Below are positions 1 through 9,709 of a stretch of 64,000 nt of DNA, piece after piece. The position numbers and the translations under genes are program-made. The stretch's first letter is position 1; every line of letters begins with the position of its first letter. The DNA is from Heliocidaris tuberculata (taxonomy: Eukaryota > Echinodermata > Echinoidea > Camarodonta > Echinometridae). The DNA lies in NCBI GenBank assembly GCA_025618425.1, contig CM046832.1:27677175-27741174 (forward strand), written 5' to 3'. The notes beneath the pieces were generated by a model. The model was not told where the DNA came from, made no database searches, and was given only the letters and a program-made list of their open reading frames with translations.

Positions 1-3000
1 AAGCATACTTGGTGAAGACATTAGTAAAAATGAGTAAGTTTTCATATCCATCCTCCGATTCTTCTAGAACAGTGAAATCCATGGCAATAACTTCCATCGG
101 AGCAGTGGCCTCAATCGACGAGAATGGAGGGCGGGTCTGGTGGACAGGAGGTTTACTGGTAGCGCAGCGTCGACACTTTTGACACCACCTCTTCACTGCT
201 CCTTCCATGCCATGCCAGAAGTACCTGTCCACTAGAAGCTTATAGACTCGCCTAGCTCCAAAGTGCCCTGCCTCATCATGGAACCTGTAGAGGACTTCCT
301 CCTGCAAATCTTTGGGTATGACTACTTGTTTGTGTCCTTGTCCATCTCCTGAAGATTGTACTTTCCGAACAAGGACGCCATCCTCGATGCTGAGCCTCTT
401 CCAACTGCGAAGGAGTTGGAGGACTAATGGTGAACAGCGACCCCTTTCTTCCCTCGTCGGTCTTGTGCCTCTCTCAACGAATTCCCTAACTTCTCTAAGG
501 TCACTGTCACCTTCTTGGTACCTCTTTAACATCTCTTTGGTATACCCAGGCAGACAACTTGCCCCGCCTAGACGACAAACATTGACCTGGCAACTTAGAG
601 CAACTGGAACCTCAACTCCGGGGGAATGCAATTCAAAAGTGGCCTGTATGGTGCTACTTGTCACTGAATCAGGGCCAAGTCCTGCGGCGGGGCCATCTCT
701 TCGAGATAACACATCTGGTGCTTGGTTTTGCTTCCCCGGTCGATATTGTATCTCATACTCGAAGGAGCTCAGCCTCTGCACCCATCTCAACTCGGCACTT
801 CCCAAGTTAGCCTTATCTAGAAACAGAAGTGGTTGGTGGTCAGTCACAATGGTACATCGCTGGCCAAGGAGGTAGTCTCTGAATGCCTCCGTAACGGCCC
901 ACTTAATTGCAAGAAGCTCCAGTTTAAAGGCACTGTACCGTCCACTACACTCTGCAGGCCGGAGAGTTCTGGAGGCATAGGCTATCACACGGTTGTTACC
1001 TGTCTCATCGGCTTGAGTGAGTATTGCTCCAAGTCCAGTTGCACTTGCATCGGTTTCCACCTGAAAGGGTTTTTGGAAGTCTGCATAGGCTAGAATAGGT
1101 GCTTTCGTTAGACACTCAATCAGCTTCCTGAAAGCAATTTTAGCCTCTTCATTCAATACTACCCTCTTAGAACCAGGTACAGCTCTCTTTCTGCCTTTCC
1201 CCTTTCTGTCTGGGTCAGCCTTGAGTAGGTTAAACAGGGGACCGGCTATGGTGGCATACCCTTCCACGAACCTCCTGAAGAAGCCAGTAAATCCTAAGAA
1301 TGCTCTAACCTCCTTGACAGTCTCCGGCTCTCGCCATTCCTGGATCGTGGAGACCTTCTCTGGATCCACTGCTACTCCGGCTGATGAGACTCTATGGCCA
1401 AGGTACTGGACTTCCTTCTGTAGGATGTGGCATTTCGTAGGCTTTAGTTTCAACCCGAAGCCCTTCAGTCTAGAAAATACCTCATCAAGCTTCTGTAGGT
1501 GAGTATCAAAATCATGAGAGAATACAATTATATCATCTAGATATATTAGTACACTTGAATAGCACATATCCCCAAGGCACCTTTGCATGAGTCTCTGAAA
1601 GGTGGCCGGAGCATTTGTCAACCCAAAAGGTAACCGTGTGTACTCATAGAGTCCAAAGGGCACGGAGAATGCAGTCTTCTCAATATCATCTGGATGCATT
1701 GCTACTTGATAATAGCCACTTGTCAAATCTAACACCGTGAAGAACTTGGCTCCTCCTAAGGCCTGCAGCGATTCCTCTATCCTGGGGAGTGGGAAAGAGT
1801 CCCGTCGTGTAAGGCAATTCAAATGTCTATAGTCCACACACAACCTGATGCTCGAGTCCTTCTTTCTGACTATCACGACGGGTGAGGCCCATGGACTCTG
1901 ACTCTCCTGAACGACTCCCTTGCGGATCAGGTCTTGGATGTGATCTCGTACAGCCTGGTACTGTGTCGGAGGAAGGGGCCTGTGTCTCCCCTTGAACGGG
2001 ATGGCGTCTCCTGTCTCAATTCGATGGGTAACCTTGTCAGTGAAACCAAAGTCCTGGTCATGAGCAGAGAAGACCCCACGGTGTTTATCTAAGAGGCTCT
2101 CCAGTGCCTGGCGCTGCCCACTGCCGAGTGAAGACCAGTCAACATCTACTGATACTGGCGAAGCTTCAGATCTCCTGGGTGTATCTGTCTCTGTCTCCGG
2201 TGCTCCTACTACAGTAGCATTATACAAGGTACCTATCTGGAGCTTCTTAGGAATCACTATGTCCTTCTCATTATCATTACACACCATCAATGGGAACTTC
2301 CCTTCCTCAACTCGCACAATACAGGATTGAATACTCAAACCTGAGGGTATGGCATCACTTCGTTCAGGTTCTAGGAGTACTTCAAAGGGCTCCTTGCAAG
2401 GGCCCACGGGGCTCTGGACTTCAATCACAACTGCTTGGCGAGCTGAAATGACGACGCATGGCTCAGGCTTTACATATGCTTTTCCAATGGCGCCCTCCTT
2501 CTGAGTCCAGTGCATCTGTTCATTGACAGCCTGAAGGGCCTTTTGCCAAGCTCCATCGGGGGTTGGCCACGGCATTCTTGTCAAGAAATGATTCTTCTCG
2601 CCCCGTATCAATTGATTCCAGCATTCCTGCAGAACGTTCATTCCTAGTATTCCCATCAGGTTCTGCCCTTTTTTCTTGGCCTCTCCTTCTCGAAGCACGA
2701 GTACTATTCTTGAAGACATGCAATGTCCAAGGGCAGTTACATCGGTTTCAAAATATCCTACATAAGGAATAGCCTGCCAACCAGCAGAGACCAATGTAAA
2801 AGAAGAAGGGATTTCTTTTAAGTTAAAGCCTGCTGGTCGGAGGTGTTGATTGAAGAAGGATTCACCGACCGTCGTCACCTGCGATCCTGGATCAAGAAGA
2901 CACGGAACCTGTACTGGACCAAACTCCACTTCCACTGAGTAACACTCTCCAACAGCCATGGACATAAATCGTCTATCCTCACTATCCTTTCCTGTTGCAC

Positions 3001-4441
3001 TGACTTTGGAGACTTTACCAACCACTGTGCTGTGCTCCTGTTTCTGTTGGCTACTATTTGGCCCCCTTCCAGATGCAGAGCCGTGGCCTTGGCTATAAAA
3101 TGGTCCCATAGGGGGAGGGGTTCCTCTGTTCAATGGCCCAGTAGACGGTGCTACTATTGGCTCAGCAGTGGGAGGGATCTGGTAAGGGATCCATTCATCT
3201 TGAAAACTGGGAAACTGATTTCCCCCCATATACGGCAAAGACATCAGAGGTCCTGGAGGATATAACGAACGTTCTTCCCTATGACCGCCGTGGGAGTATG
3301 AACTCATTTCACTCCATCTCGGCGCTGCATCCACAGGGCGCATCGTATCTGGCCGCCTTCCATGTCTCTTCTGGGGGCACTCTCTTGAGAAATGTCCAAA
3401 TACCCCGCAATTGAAGCAAGGGCCCTTCTGTCTAAGACCTGAAGAAGTTGGTTTTACCTGTGGTCTCTCTCGAGGGCGAATTTCCATCATCTCCCTCACT
3501 GCCCCTATTACTTCGTCAGTCATGGCCCTCACTGCTGCTAGCACCTCGTTGTCCAGAAATGAGGATCGTCCCTTCATCGAAGACAGATGTGCTACACCAG
3601 AAGCTTCTGATCTTGATCGTCCTTCCTCCCTACGCTCACGTTTAATTGCTAGCTCTCGTAGTTCTCTAAAATTCATCCCACCTTTCACCTCATACATATC
3701 TCTAAGTGTGTTGCGTAAGAATGTGTCATCAAGTCCCTCAATGAATTGTTCTGCAAGCAACACTTCAGGCTTTGCATACAGATATGGGTTTGTAGACGTC
3801 AGATTCAAGAACTTCCTTTCAAGGTCAACTGCGTATTCTCGCACAGACTCCCTTGTTCCTTGTCTCCGTTCCAGGAATCGGCGTTGCAGCTCACCTATTG
3901 GCGTCACTTCAGCATATGAAGACTTGAGGAAGTCCACTATTTCATCGATATTGCCACCTCCTTTTATAATGGCCTTAACCTCGTCCTTCGGCCCTCCCCT
4001 CAGATAATCCAGAAGAAACGTGGCTTGCTGAGATTCTGGAACATTGTAGTGCCTGAACGCATCCTTTATGGTTGTCACAAAGTCCTGTACATCCCCAGCT
4101 CCGTCAAAGGTCGGAAGTCTCTTTTCTGGCGCCAATACAAGTTGAGATTGGGGTCTCGACAATAGTTTTGTCAAGCTTTGTATTGTGTCACTTTCCTGGG
4201 AATCGTGTTTTTCCTCCGGGAAGAGAGGGTGGTAGGTAATATCTTCCCATCGCCCAATCGGGCGAATAATTCCACTGACCGCGGGCAATATCACGTCTTC
4301 TTCCCCAGCATCTGTATAAATTAATCCTTTAGCAGAGGGGTATCTTGCCTGTAAGACTTCAAGTGATAGAGGGCCCCCCTCTTCTACAAGAGGAAATTTG
4401 AAAGATCTTTCATCATCACCAATTCTTACATATAAACCCAT
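1..4441 (-). CDS. Gag-Pol polyprotein of a Ty3/Gypsy retrotransposon (at least 1480 residues, C-terminus outside window)
   Basis: The start is the ATG at 4441; an in-frame stop lies 13 codons upstream. No stop occurs before the window edge. Residues 1-80 form a compact domain (see findings). The remainder of gag leads to a CCHC zinc knuckle with Cys342, Cys345, His350, Cys355. The retropepsin active site reads D517-P-G (motif LLDPGSQVTT), where families usually have DTG or DSG. The RT has its YLDD box at residues 967-970 plus conserved LPFGLTNAPATF. RNase H shows Asp1131 (TDASATGLGA), Glu1175 and Asp1201 (TDHQPL). The integrase zinc finger is His1388-x4-His1393-x26-Cys1420-x2-Cys1423, and the first catalytic Asp of the integrase core is near 1455. 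Gag and Pol are fused in one frame with no frameshift. It would replicate the element in cytoplasmic particles. The DPG triplet may impair protease; everything else visible looks intact. Confidence 0.95.
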   Translation of the reverse strand, partial: MGLYVRIGDDERSFKFPLVEEGGPLSLEVLQARYPSAKGLIYTDAGEEDVILPAVSGIIRPIGRWEDITYHPLFPEEKHDSQESDTIQSLTKLLSRPQSQLVLAPEKRLPTFDGAGDVQDFVTTIKDAFRHYNVPESQQATFLLDYLRGGPKDEVKAIIKGGGNIDEIVDFLKSSYAEVTPIGELQRRFLERRQGTRESVREYAVDLERKFLNLTSTNPYLYAKPEVLLAEQFIEGLDDTFLRNTLRDMYEVKGGMNFRELRELAIKRERREEGRSRSEASGVAHLSSMKGRSSFLDNEVLAAVRAMTDEVIGAVREMMEIRPRERPQVKPTSSGLRQKGPCFNCGVFGHFSRECPQKRHGRRPDTMRPVDAAPRWSEMSSYSHGGHREERSLYPPGPLMSLPYMGGNQFPSFQDEWIPYQIPPTAEPIVAPSTGPLNRGTPPPMGPFYSQGHGSASGRGPNSSQQKQEHSTVVGKVSKVSATGKDSEDRRFMSMAVGECYSVEVEFGPVQVPCLLDPGSQVTTVGESFFNQHLRPAGFNLKEIPSSFTLVSAGWQAIPYVGYFETDVTALGHCMSSRIVLVLREGEAKKKGQNLMGILGMNVLQECWNQLIRGEKNHFLTRMPWPTPDGAWQKALQAVNEQMHWTQKEGAIGKAYVKPEPCVVISARQAVVIEVQSPVGPCKEPFEVLLEPERSDAIPSGLSIQSCIVRVEEGKFPLMVCNDNEKDIVIPKKLQIGTLYNATVVGAPETETDTPRRSEASPVSVDVDWSSLGSGQRQALESLLDKHRGVFSAHDQDFGFTDKVTHRIETGDAIPFKGRHRPLPPTQYQAVRDHIQDLIRKGVVQESQSPWASPVVIVRKKDSSIRLCVDYRHLNCLTRRDSFPLPRIEESLQALGGAKFFTVLDLTSGYYQVAMHPDDIEKTAFSVPFGLYEYTRLPFGLTNAPATFQRLMQRCLGDMCYSSVLIYLDDIIVFSHDFDTHLQKLDEVFSRLKGFGLKLKPTKCHILQKEVQYLGHRVSSAGVAVDPEKVSTIQEWREPETVKEVRAFLGFTGFFRRFVEGYATIAGPLFNLLKADPDRKGKGRKRAVPGSKRVVLNEEAKIAFRKLIECLTKAPILAYADFQKPFQVETDASATGLGAILTQADETGNNRVIAYASRTLRPAECSGRYSAFKLELLAIKWAVTEAFRDYLLGQRCTIVTDHQPLLFLDKANLGSAELRWVQRLSSFEYEIQYRPGKQNQAPDVLSRRDGPAAGLGPDSVTSSTIQATFELHSPGVEVPVALSCQVNVCRLGGASCLPGYTKEMLKRYQEGDSDLREVREFVERGTRPTREERGRCSPLVLQLLRSWKRLSIEDGVLVRKVQSSGDGQGHKQVVIPKDLQEEVLYRFHDEAGHFGARRVYKLLVDRYFWHGMEGAVKRWCQKCRRCATSKPPVHQTRPPFSSIEATAPMEVIAMDFTVLEESEDGYENLLIFTNVFTKYA

Positions 4442-4674
4442 TTTAGCAATGTGAGATTGAAAGGGATATCGGATTAATTACTAGATATAAGACGAAATTT
4501 CAAATTATTTCTTGAACATTAACAATAGAGCACAGTAAACAAGAAAAGTGTATCAGTAGTTCAGAGTTCAGCTATTCATCCATCGATTCAGTTAAGATTC
4601 CCTTCAATTAATTTTTCAGTCTTACATTCAATCTTGTCGTTCATCAGAGGAAATGGTGTAGCAGAGTCGACGGT

Positions 4675-4692
4675 ATCCCATCTTCGTCGCCA
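4675..4692 (-). other. Primer-binding site of the Gypsy element
   Basis: The minus strand reads TGGCGACGAAGATGGGAT, starting two bases inside the LTR end. It begins with TGG, as expected for pairing with a tRNA 3' CCA end. I did not assign the tRNA species. Confidence 0.7.
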
Positions 4693-4793
4693 GTTGTAGA
4701 GGGGCCGGGTAGTAAGGGACAGCAGGAGCAAGAAGTGGGGCACACTCCAGACGCCACAGATACGAATGACAGCCAGAAGTTGGGTCAATGAAC

Positions 4794-4799
4794 TTTATT
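4794..4799 (-). terminator. LTR polyadenylation signal AATAAA
   Basis: The plus strand reads tttatt, giving AATAAA on the element's coding strand about 100 bp before the LTR end. In a 3' LTR copy this would direct 3'-end formation of the genomic RNA. Confidence 0.5.
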
Positions 4800-5313
4800 C
4801 CTCCTTCCATCGCCATCAGGCCGACGCACCGCTATGAACATGAGAAAGCGGGGTCCAAAAACAGTTGTAAATGACACTTACAGAGAATTAACTTATAATT
4901 ATACGTTTCACGTGACAAAATTAAATATCAATAACATTTAAATAAATATACGTTACCAAAGTAAACAAGGCATTAATAAATTCAAAGGTTCAATGCGAAA
5001 TCAACGATAACAATACAAATGGTGTCATTCCCCATAGACCTGCATATACACAAAACCCATGGACCGTGTCCCCATCTACGTGTACCTCTAACGTGGACCC
5101 AAAGGCTTTCACACTCCACGTACACATTACACGTATATACGCATACACACGGAATCCGCCCATGTCATGTACATACATCAAGTAACAATCTATTGACATT
5201 ACATAACCACTTTCCTCCCTAAAATGACACTTTCTTGTAACATATAGTGAATTCTGTTGTCATATCAATATACCCAATCATTGTAACTACTATCTACGAA
5301 CATGTAACGGACC

Positions 5314-5323
5314 TTATATATAT
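5314..5323 (-). promoter_or_regulatory. LTR TATA box
   Basis: The minus strand reads TATATATAAGG here, within the upstream part of the LTR, with about 520 bp to the AATAAA signal. This fits the U3 promoter of the retrotransposon. The start site is not determined. Confidence 0.45.
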
Positions 5324-5465
5324 GTAATTACACTAAATAATGAATTTAAAACAGAGATAAAAGTAAATGCTTCTTACCTATGAACATGAGAAAGCGGGGT
5401 GAAGGTCACAGGTTATGAAGCCTGCCACCAACGACCCCAGCGACCGTACGTTAGACCCTTTACAG

Positions 5466-6160
5466 TATTTTCATGCAAGAAATGGAAAATGTATTGTCAA
5501 TCAAAGTCGCTGTAGTCTGATTGATCAAGGGATAAAAAGAGAATGATAACAACATATCTAAGAAATTATTTACATAACTAAATACATCAATTTTATTGAG
5601 ATCAATGTTGAAATCTCCTAACAACATAACTTACTTGCGTTCTCTATTCATGAATTCTAATGTTTGTCTTAAGATTGAATTGAAGTCATTTGGTGATTGA
5701 ACAGGTGGTCTAGACTCTATACAATACACCTATTATTAAGTTGTTCTGAGGCTTGGATATGTCTTATGAAAAAGCTTTCACAATTATTATCAAAAGATTA
5801 AAATCGGGCCTTAGATCATATTAAATATCTTTATGAATACAAAACCGAACACCTCCACCTCTTTTATGACTTCTAGTAGAACCAACATATGTATATTCAT
5901 TAAAAAACATTATTCGGAGTAGATTGATTATTCAACCACGCTTCAGATAATGCAATGACATTGAAATTGCAATGAACTGAATTTAAAAAAAGTTGAATTT
6001 CATCATGATTTCTAAAAAAAATTTTTCTACAGTTCAAATGAATCACAGAAAATAAGTCTTGAGAAAATGAAAGTAGCTTGTTGTTTAAACCATCTATAGT
6101 AAAATTTAAATCTTCAACCGCCACGATTATTTGCAGAGTAGCTTTGACAAGTACCAATTG
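5466..6160 (-). pseudogene. LINE ORF2 endonuclease domain remnant (CR1/jockey-like superfamily)
   Basis: Minus-strand translation gives the APE-type endonuclease pattern in order. First SVIHLNCRKI and NVIALSEAWLNN (about 6060-5920), then a GGGVRF segment (about 5855), then IIGVLYR and a GDFNIDL-like stretch (about 5740-5590), and finally FYPLINQTTATLIDN (about 5540-5480). Stops and frameshifts separate these pieces, so it is not functional. It ends exactly where the Gypsy LTR begins. The downstream RT of this LINE should lie to the left of the LTR element, outside the window. Confidence 0.8.
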
Positions 6161-6414
6161 TTATAAAATCGTATTTACGAAAAATATTTGCTGTGCTTTT
6201 TTGACAGACATATTAGTTTACAAACATAGAACATAGATAAACTATTAAAAGGCGATAACATATATGAATAGTTCACAAATATCAATGAAAATCAGGAAAA
6301 AGGGGAATTAACCCCCAAATATCAAAGGTGTAATATGTTCTTAATCATTGGCTTGTATCACTTTGGAAATAGAATATCATAAAACGGTTTAAATCAAGAC
6401 ATTCTAGAACAGGG

Positions 6415-7045
6415 TATAACCTGCTAACACTTTACATGGGGGCTGCCATTTTCTTTATGATATGGAGTCGGAACCATTGGAACCATTGGAAACCGTTCCG
6501 ATCAGGAAGATATTTTTAATCCTAGAGCTGAATAGCTTCTCTTCATTACCAAAAATCCCCATATATGATGGAAAATATATAACAGCTGTATACATATATT
6601 CTAAAATTTGAAATTTATAGATTTCTTTTTAAATTCTCTGGTTTTGCTAAATAGAAATCGATTTCTTGGGTTTGCCTGGCAGAGCAGAACATAATTTATA
6701 CAACGCGCATTCTGACTAATGAAGTCCATTATCTCAAAGCAGGTGAATGCATAGTTTGTCATTATTGACGCTCGGGAAAGTTATCATCCATAAATTTGAA
6801 TTAATTTGCTCCGTCGCGTACGTCATAGTATCAAGAAAACAGATTTCTATTTAGTACCATAGTAATTTTCAAAGAAATATAAAACACATTTTTGTTTTTA
6901 GAATATATATATATATCTGTTAAATATTTTAAATCTCAAATGGGATTTTGTATCAGGAAGAAAGACAATTTTGCATTCGGATTAAAATATCTTTATGTAC
7001 ACATCAAGAAAATGACAGCCCCCAGGTATCGCTAACAGACGATAA
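6415..7045. repeat. Foldback element with long imperfect inverted arms, inside a LINE
   Basis: Sequence at 6431-6453 (acatgggggctgccattttc) is matched in reverse complement at 7007-7029. The similarity continues inward for about 250 bp per arm (for example aagatattttaatcc and ctaaatagaaatc on both sides) around a unique centre near 6700-6790. It lies between the ORF1 and ORF2 remnants of the decayed LINE. Exact ends and target duplication were not resolved; arm identity looks moderate, so it is old. Confidence 0.6.
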
Positions 7046-7210
7046 ATTTTGCTGAGAAAATCTTGATTTATACCCATCTCGTATATTTTAATGCAAAACT
7101 ACGTAGGACAACAAGAAGGAATAGATTACATCTTTGAATATAAGCACATTTATATTTTGAGGTTAATTCTCCTTAAAAGTCATTCTCCTTAAAAGTCATT
7201 CTCCGATGAT

Positions 7211-8060
7211 ATGGGTTTAGTGATTCTCTTTCACTTTGTTGGTTTTGATCAGTATGGAAATTATTTTTCCATCGCTGGACCTGGCTTGCTTGACCAAGTG
7301 CGATTTGTGAGTCTTCCCTCGCAAAAGCTCAAGCTTCTTCGGTATCAGGTCTTTCGTGATACTGATACCTGTATTTTTAAGGGCTTTCCTTTTCGTGATG
7401 AGAGACTGGCGTACAAAGTAGCTGGTGAATTTGACAAGTAAATGTATTTGTAAATATCGTTTTGTTTTTTGTTTTGATCTCTCCTTGCTGTGTAGATGGT
7501 CCGTCCGGTGATGATTGACTTTGCTGATGTTGATGTTACTGATGATGTCGATGTTGTTGTTGCTCTTGTTGTTCCTCAATTTGTAGCTCATGTTGTGTTT
7601 TTGGCTTGCCGGTTCTATGCATATGCGAGAGATCAATTTCGGCTAGTGATAACTCAATACCCATTTTTTAAAGCAGTGTCAATGACGATTTGAACAGTAT
7701 TTTCATTTTTGGTTTCTTTTATCCCAAAGATCCTGAGATTGTTCCGCCGACCATAATGGTGCAGATCATAATAATGTTCCTGCTTGGAATCTGTTTGGTC
7801 CATTGTGTGCCCAAGCTTTTATCTTGAGATCAACAATCACTTAATCTTTTTTCTCAAGCTTGGATTCAAGTACAAGAATTCTACCTTCACACTTTTCAAC
7901 TCTTTGTACAAGTTTGATTAGTTTCTGTGATAACAAACTGGTTACTGCAATTTGAAGAGAGTCATTCAGCCTTTTGCTGCTTAATTATCAATGGTTTCTT
8001 GCATAGAGCGGTTGCTTCCTGTATCTGGGTGACCCATTGTTCGCTTTCACTTTGTGCCAG
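7211..8060 (-). pseudogene. LINE ORF1 remnant (coiled coil plus RRM-like segment)
   Basis: The minus strand encodes, in broken frames, a heptad-like stretch (VEKCEGRILVLESKLE, about 7915-7870), then RRNNLRIFGIKE (about 7745-7710). The latter is typical of the nucleic-acid-binding ORF1 protein of LINEs. A basic C-terminal part follows, containing LAEIDLSHMHRTG and a TGISI..DL.PKKLELLR motif (7636-7217). Frameshifts between these show decay. Position and strand fit the ORF1 of the same LINE whose ORF2 endonuclease lies at 5466-6160, with the foldback element inserted between. Confidence 0.6.
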
Positions 8061-8250
8061 TTGATTTAAAGACAAGTCTCTATTCAAGTTCACTGATGTG
8101 CTTAATTAAGTGCAGTAAAAAGTTCACTTGCAGTGAGAACAGGTAACTATATGGAAAGTGATGATTACAAGTACACAAAGGTCCGTATCTGGTCCTTCCA
8201 GACATTGACAAGAAGAAATCAAAAGTGTAAAAAACTCCACACTTACGTTT

Positions 8251-8252
<2 letters not shown>

Positions 8253-8289
<37 letters not shown>

Positions 8290-8300
8290 TATATTATATT
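8253..8300. repeat. (TA)n microsatellite
   Basis: Near-perfect TA alternation of about 40 bp followed by tatatt variants. The flanks carry no recognisable gene. Confidence 0.9.
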
Positions 8301-8399
8301 AATGTCTAAATATGAGTAAGATGACTCCTGATACAATGTATAACACAAAGAGTCTTGAATTTCACTCCAAAAAATATATAAAATCCAAGCAATTTTAGC

Positions 8400-8800
8400 A
8401 GAGAAGAAAAGACATGTTGTAGCCAATAGTCTGTCGAGGAATATAGTAGTCGGTCGAGGATTATGTCCTCTTAGAATTGGCTAGGGCAATGATAAGTGAG
8501 ATAACTTATTCCCAGTTGTGTTTGAATCGTCTTGATTAGGCGTTTCCAGTCTATTATTACGTTCGCGTGCCGGCCATGAACCATTTATAGCGAATTATGC
8601 CAAATATCTTAATCGATATGAGAAGAATATACTAAAATTAGTATAGAAAGGGAATCTTGAGTACTGATAATGAAGTTATATCTAGAAAAAAAAAGTCATT
8701 AAGAATCCTCTTAGGATTAGCTTAATTGGGCTAGGATAAGTTAGAAAACCTATTCCCAGTTCAGTGTGACGTCTGTAACATCGTCATTTCTTTCATTGTA
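8400..8800 (+). repeat. Diverged direct duplication
   Basis: The stretch from about 8467 (tcctcttagaattggctag, then ttattcccagtt) recurs from about 8705 (tcctcttaggattag, then ctattcccagtt), both followed by GTGT and CGTC. This gives a unit of about 240 bp with substantial divergence. No coding potential was seen. Confidence 0.45.
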
Positions 8801-9022
8801 TTCTTTAACTTTGTCTTTGCATGTTTTTGTTAATGAAAGCGATGAATTCAAATTAGTTTTTGGAGTTACGAGAACTCCAGACTACCTTTAAAGCTTTGGA
8901 TATCTGTATGATCTTAGGTTGTTTAGAATGAAGGTGACAGGGCGGGTCGTGTTTTACCAAAGGCGCTATAGGTTTCAGTGACGCAACTTCGACAAATCAA
9001 CGGAAATAAGGCGGGGACGGAT

Positions 9023-9050
9023 GGGGGGGGGGGGGGGGGGGGGGGGGGGG
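9023..9050. repeat. Poly(G) run, 28 bp
   Basis: An uninterrupted run of 28 G. Its length is probably unreliable in any assembly. It could form a G-quadruplex. Confidence 0.9.
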
Positions 9051-9082
9051 ATATTATAACAATGAGTGATTAAGGGAGGATT

Positions 9083-9293
9083 ATTGTCAGGATTATGTAA
9101 ACACAACCAATGTCCATGTGCGCCTGTTTGACAAGGCATGATAGTGAGCTTGCAAGGTATTTCTGTAATTAACACATGAATGGTAGATTTCAGCTGGGCA
9201 GTTTCATAGCCTAGATACTTAGCAAGCTCCTCTATTGAGTCTGGTCAAACAGGTGCAGATGTACAATGGGTGTGTTTACATAATCCTGACAAT
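9083..9293. repeat. Short foldback element (MITE), 211 bp
   Basis: The left arm 9083-9132 (ATTGTCAGGATTATGTAAAC...) and the right arm 9244-9293 (...GTTTACATAATCCTGACAAT) are reverse complements with only a few mismatches over about 50 bp. They enclose a 111-bp spacer. There is no open frame, which is consistent with a non-autonomous DNA transposon. Target duplication was not identified. Confidence 0.75.
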
Positions 9294-9709
9294 ATCATTT
9301 GACAACTTTTGAGAAAGCAATACAATTTTCACAATCTAATAACTTATTATTGAAATGATTATTTGACACCAAATTGCACCCTAAGAAAACTACAAAATCA
9401 TGACAATACTCAAGATTGTACTATGTAAATTTGATCTGAAGTGAATGAGACACTTTGGAGTTATCAAAGTTGTAAGACCAAAAAATGTTTTTCTCTACAT
9501 CCAGATCATTTTTGGCAGCAAAGCTTGGTTTAGGGGCAATTTGGTGTTTTTTTTTTCAAGGGCGTGTTACACCCCCTTCCCGATAGGAATTTTTTTCTTA
9601 GTTTTTTATATTTTTGTAATGTACACCCATACCTCTTCCTTCTGACAAAATTTGGTTCATGGGCCTTAATTTTTAAGGGGAAAAATTTGCCTCAGTTTTT
9701 AAAGGTCCA

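Larger units (their letters stand above)
1..5464 (-). mobile_element. Ty3/Gypsy-type LTR retrotransposon, 5' LTR to integrase, right part only
   Basis: Reading the minus strand from 5464 downward gives, in order: a 5' LTR with TGTA...TACA ends, a TGG-initiated primer-binding site two bases after the LTR, a 253-bp leader, and one uninterrupted gag-pol frame from the ATG at 4441 to the window edge. The domain order is gag, zinc knuckle, protease, RT, RNase H, integrase, which is the Ty3/Gypsy order (RT before integrase, unlike Ty1/Copia). The rest of integrase, the 3' LTR and the target duplication lie outside the window. The right edge abuts a LINE endonuclease remnant (5466 onward) in the same orientation, so this element inserted into that older LINE. 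The long intact frame suggests a fairly young insertion. Confidence 0.93.
4695..5464 (-). repeat. 5' long terminal repeat of the Gypsy element (about 770 bp)
   Basis: Boundaries are inferred from the TGTA...TACA inverted ends, the primer-binding site two bases inside 4695, and the abrupt start of LINE-derived sequence at 5466. On the minus strand it contains a TATA-like box (5314-5323) and, further on, AATAAA (4794-4799), giving the usual U3-R-U5 order. A 23-bp direct repeat inside the LTR lies at 4832-4854 and 5378-5400. Ends could not be confirmed because the 3' LTR is not in the window. Confidence 0.75.

Noticed and set aside
2520..2723. Minus-strand 67-codon frame
   Set aside because: It is in a different frame from gag-pol, lies entirely inside the protease/RT spacer coding region and has no domain.
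312..4007. Several plus-strand open frames of 60-198 codons
   Set aside because: They are antisense shadows of the continuous minus-strand gag-pol frame, which carries all the conserved motifs.
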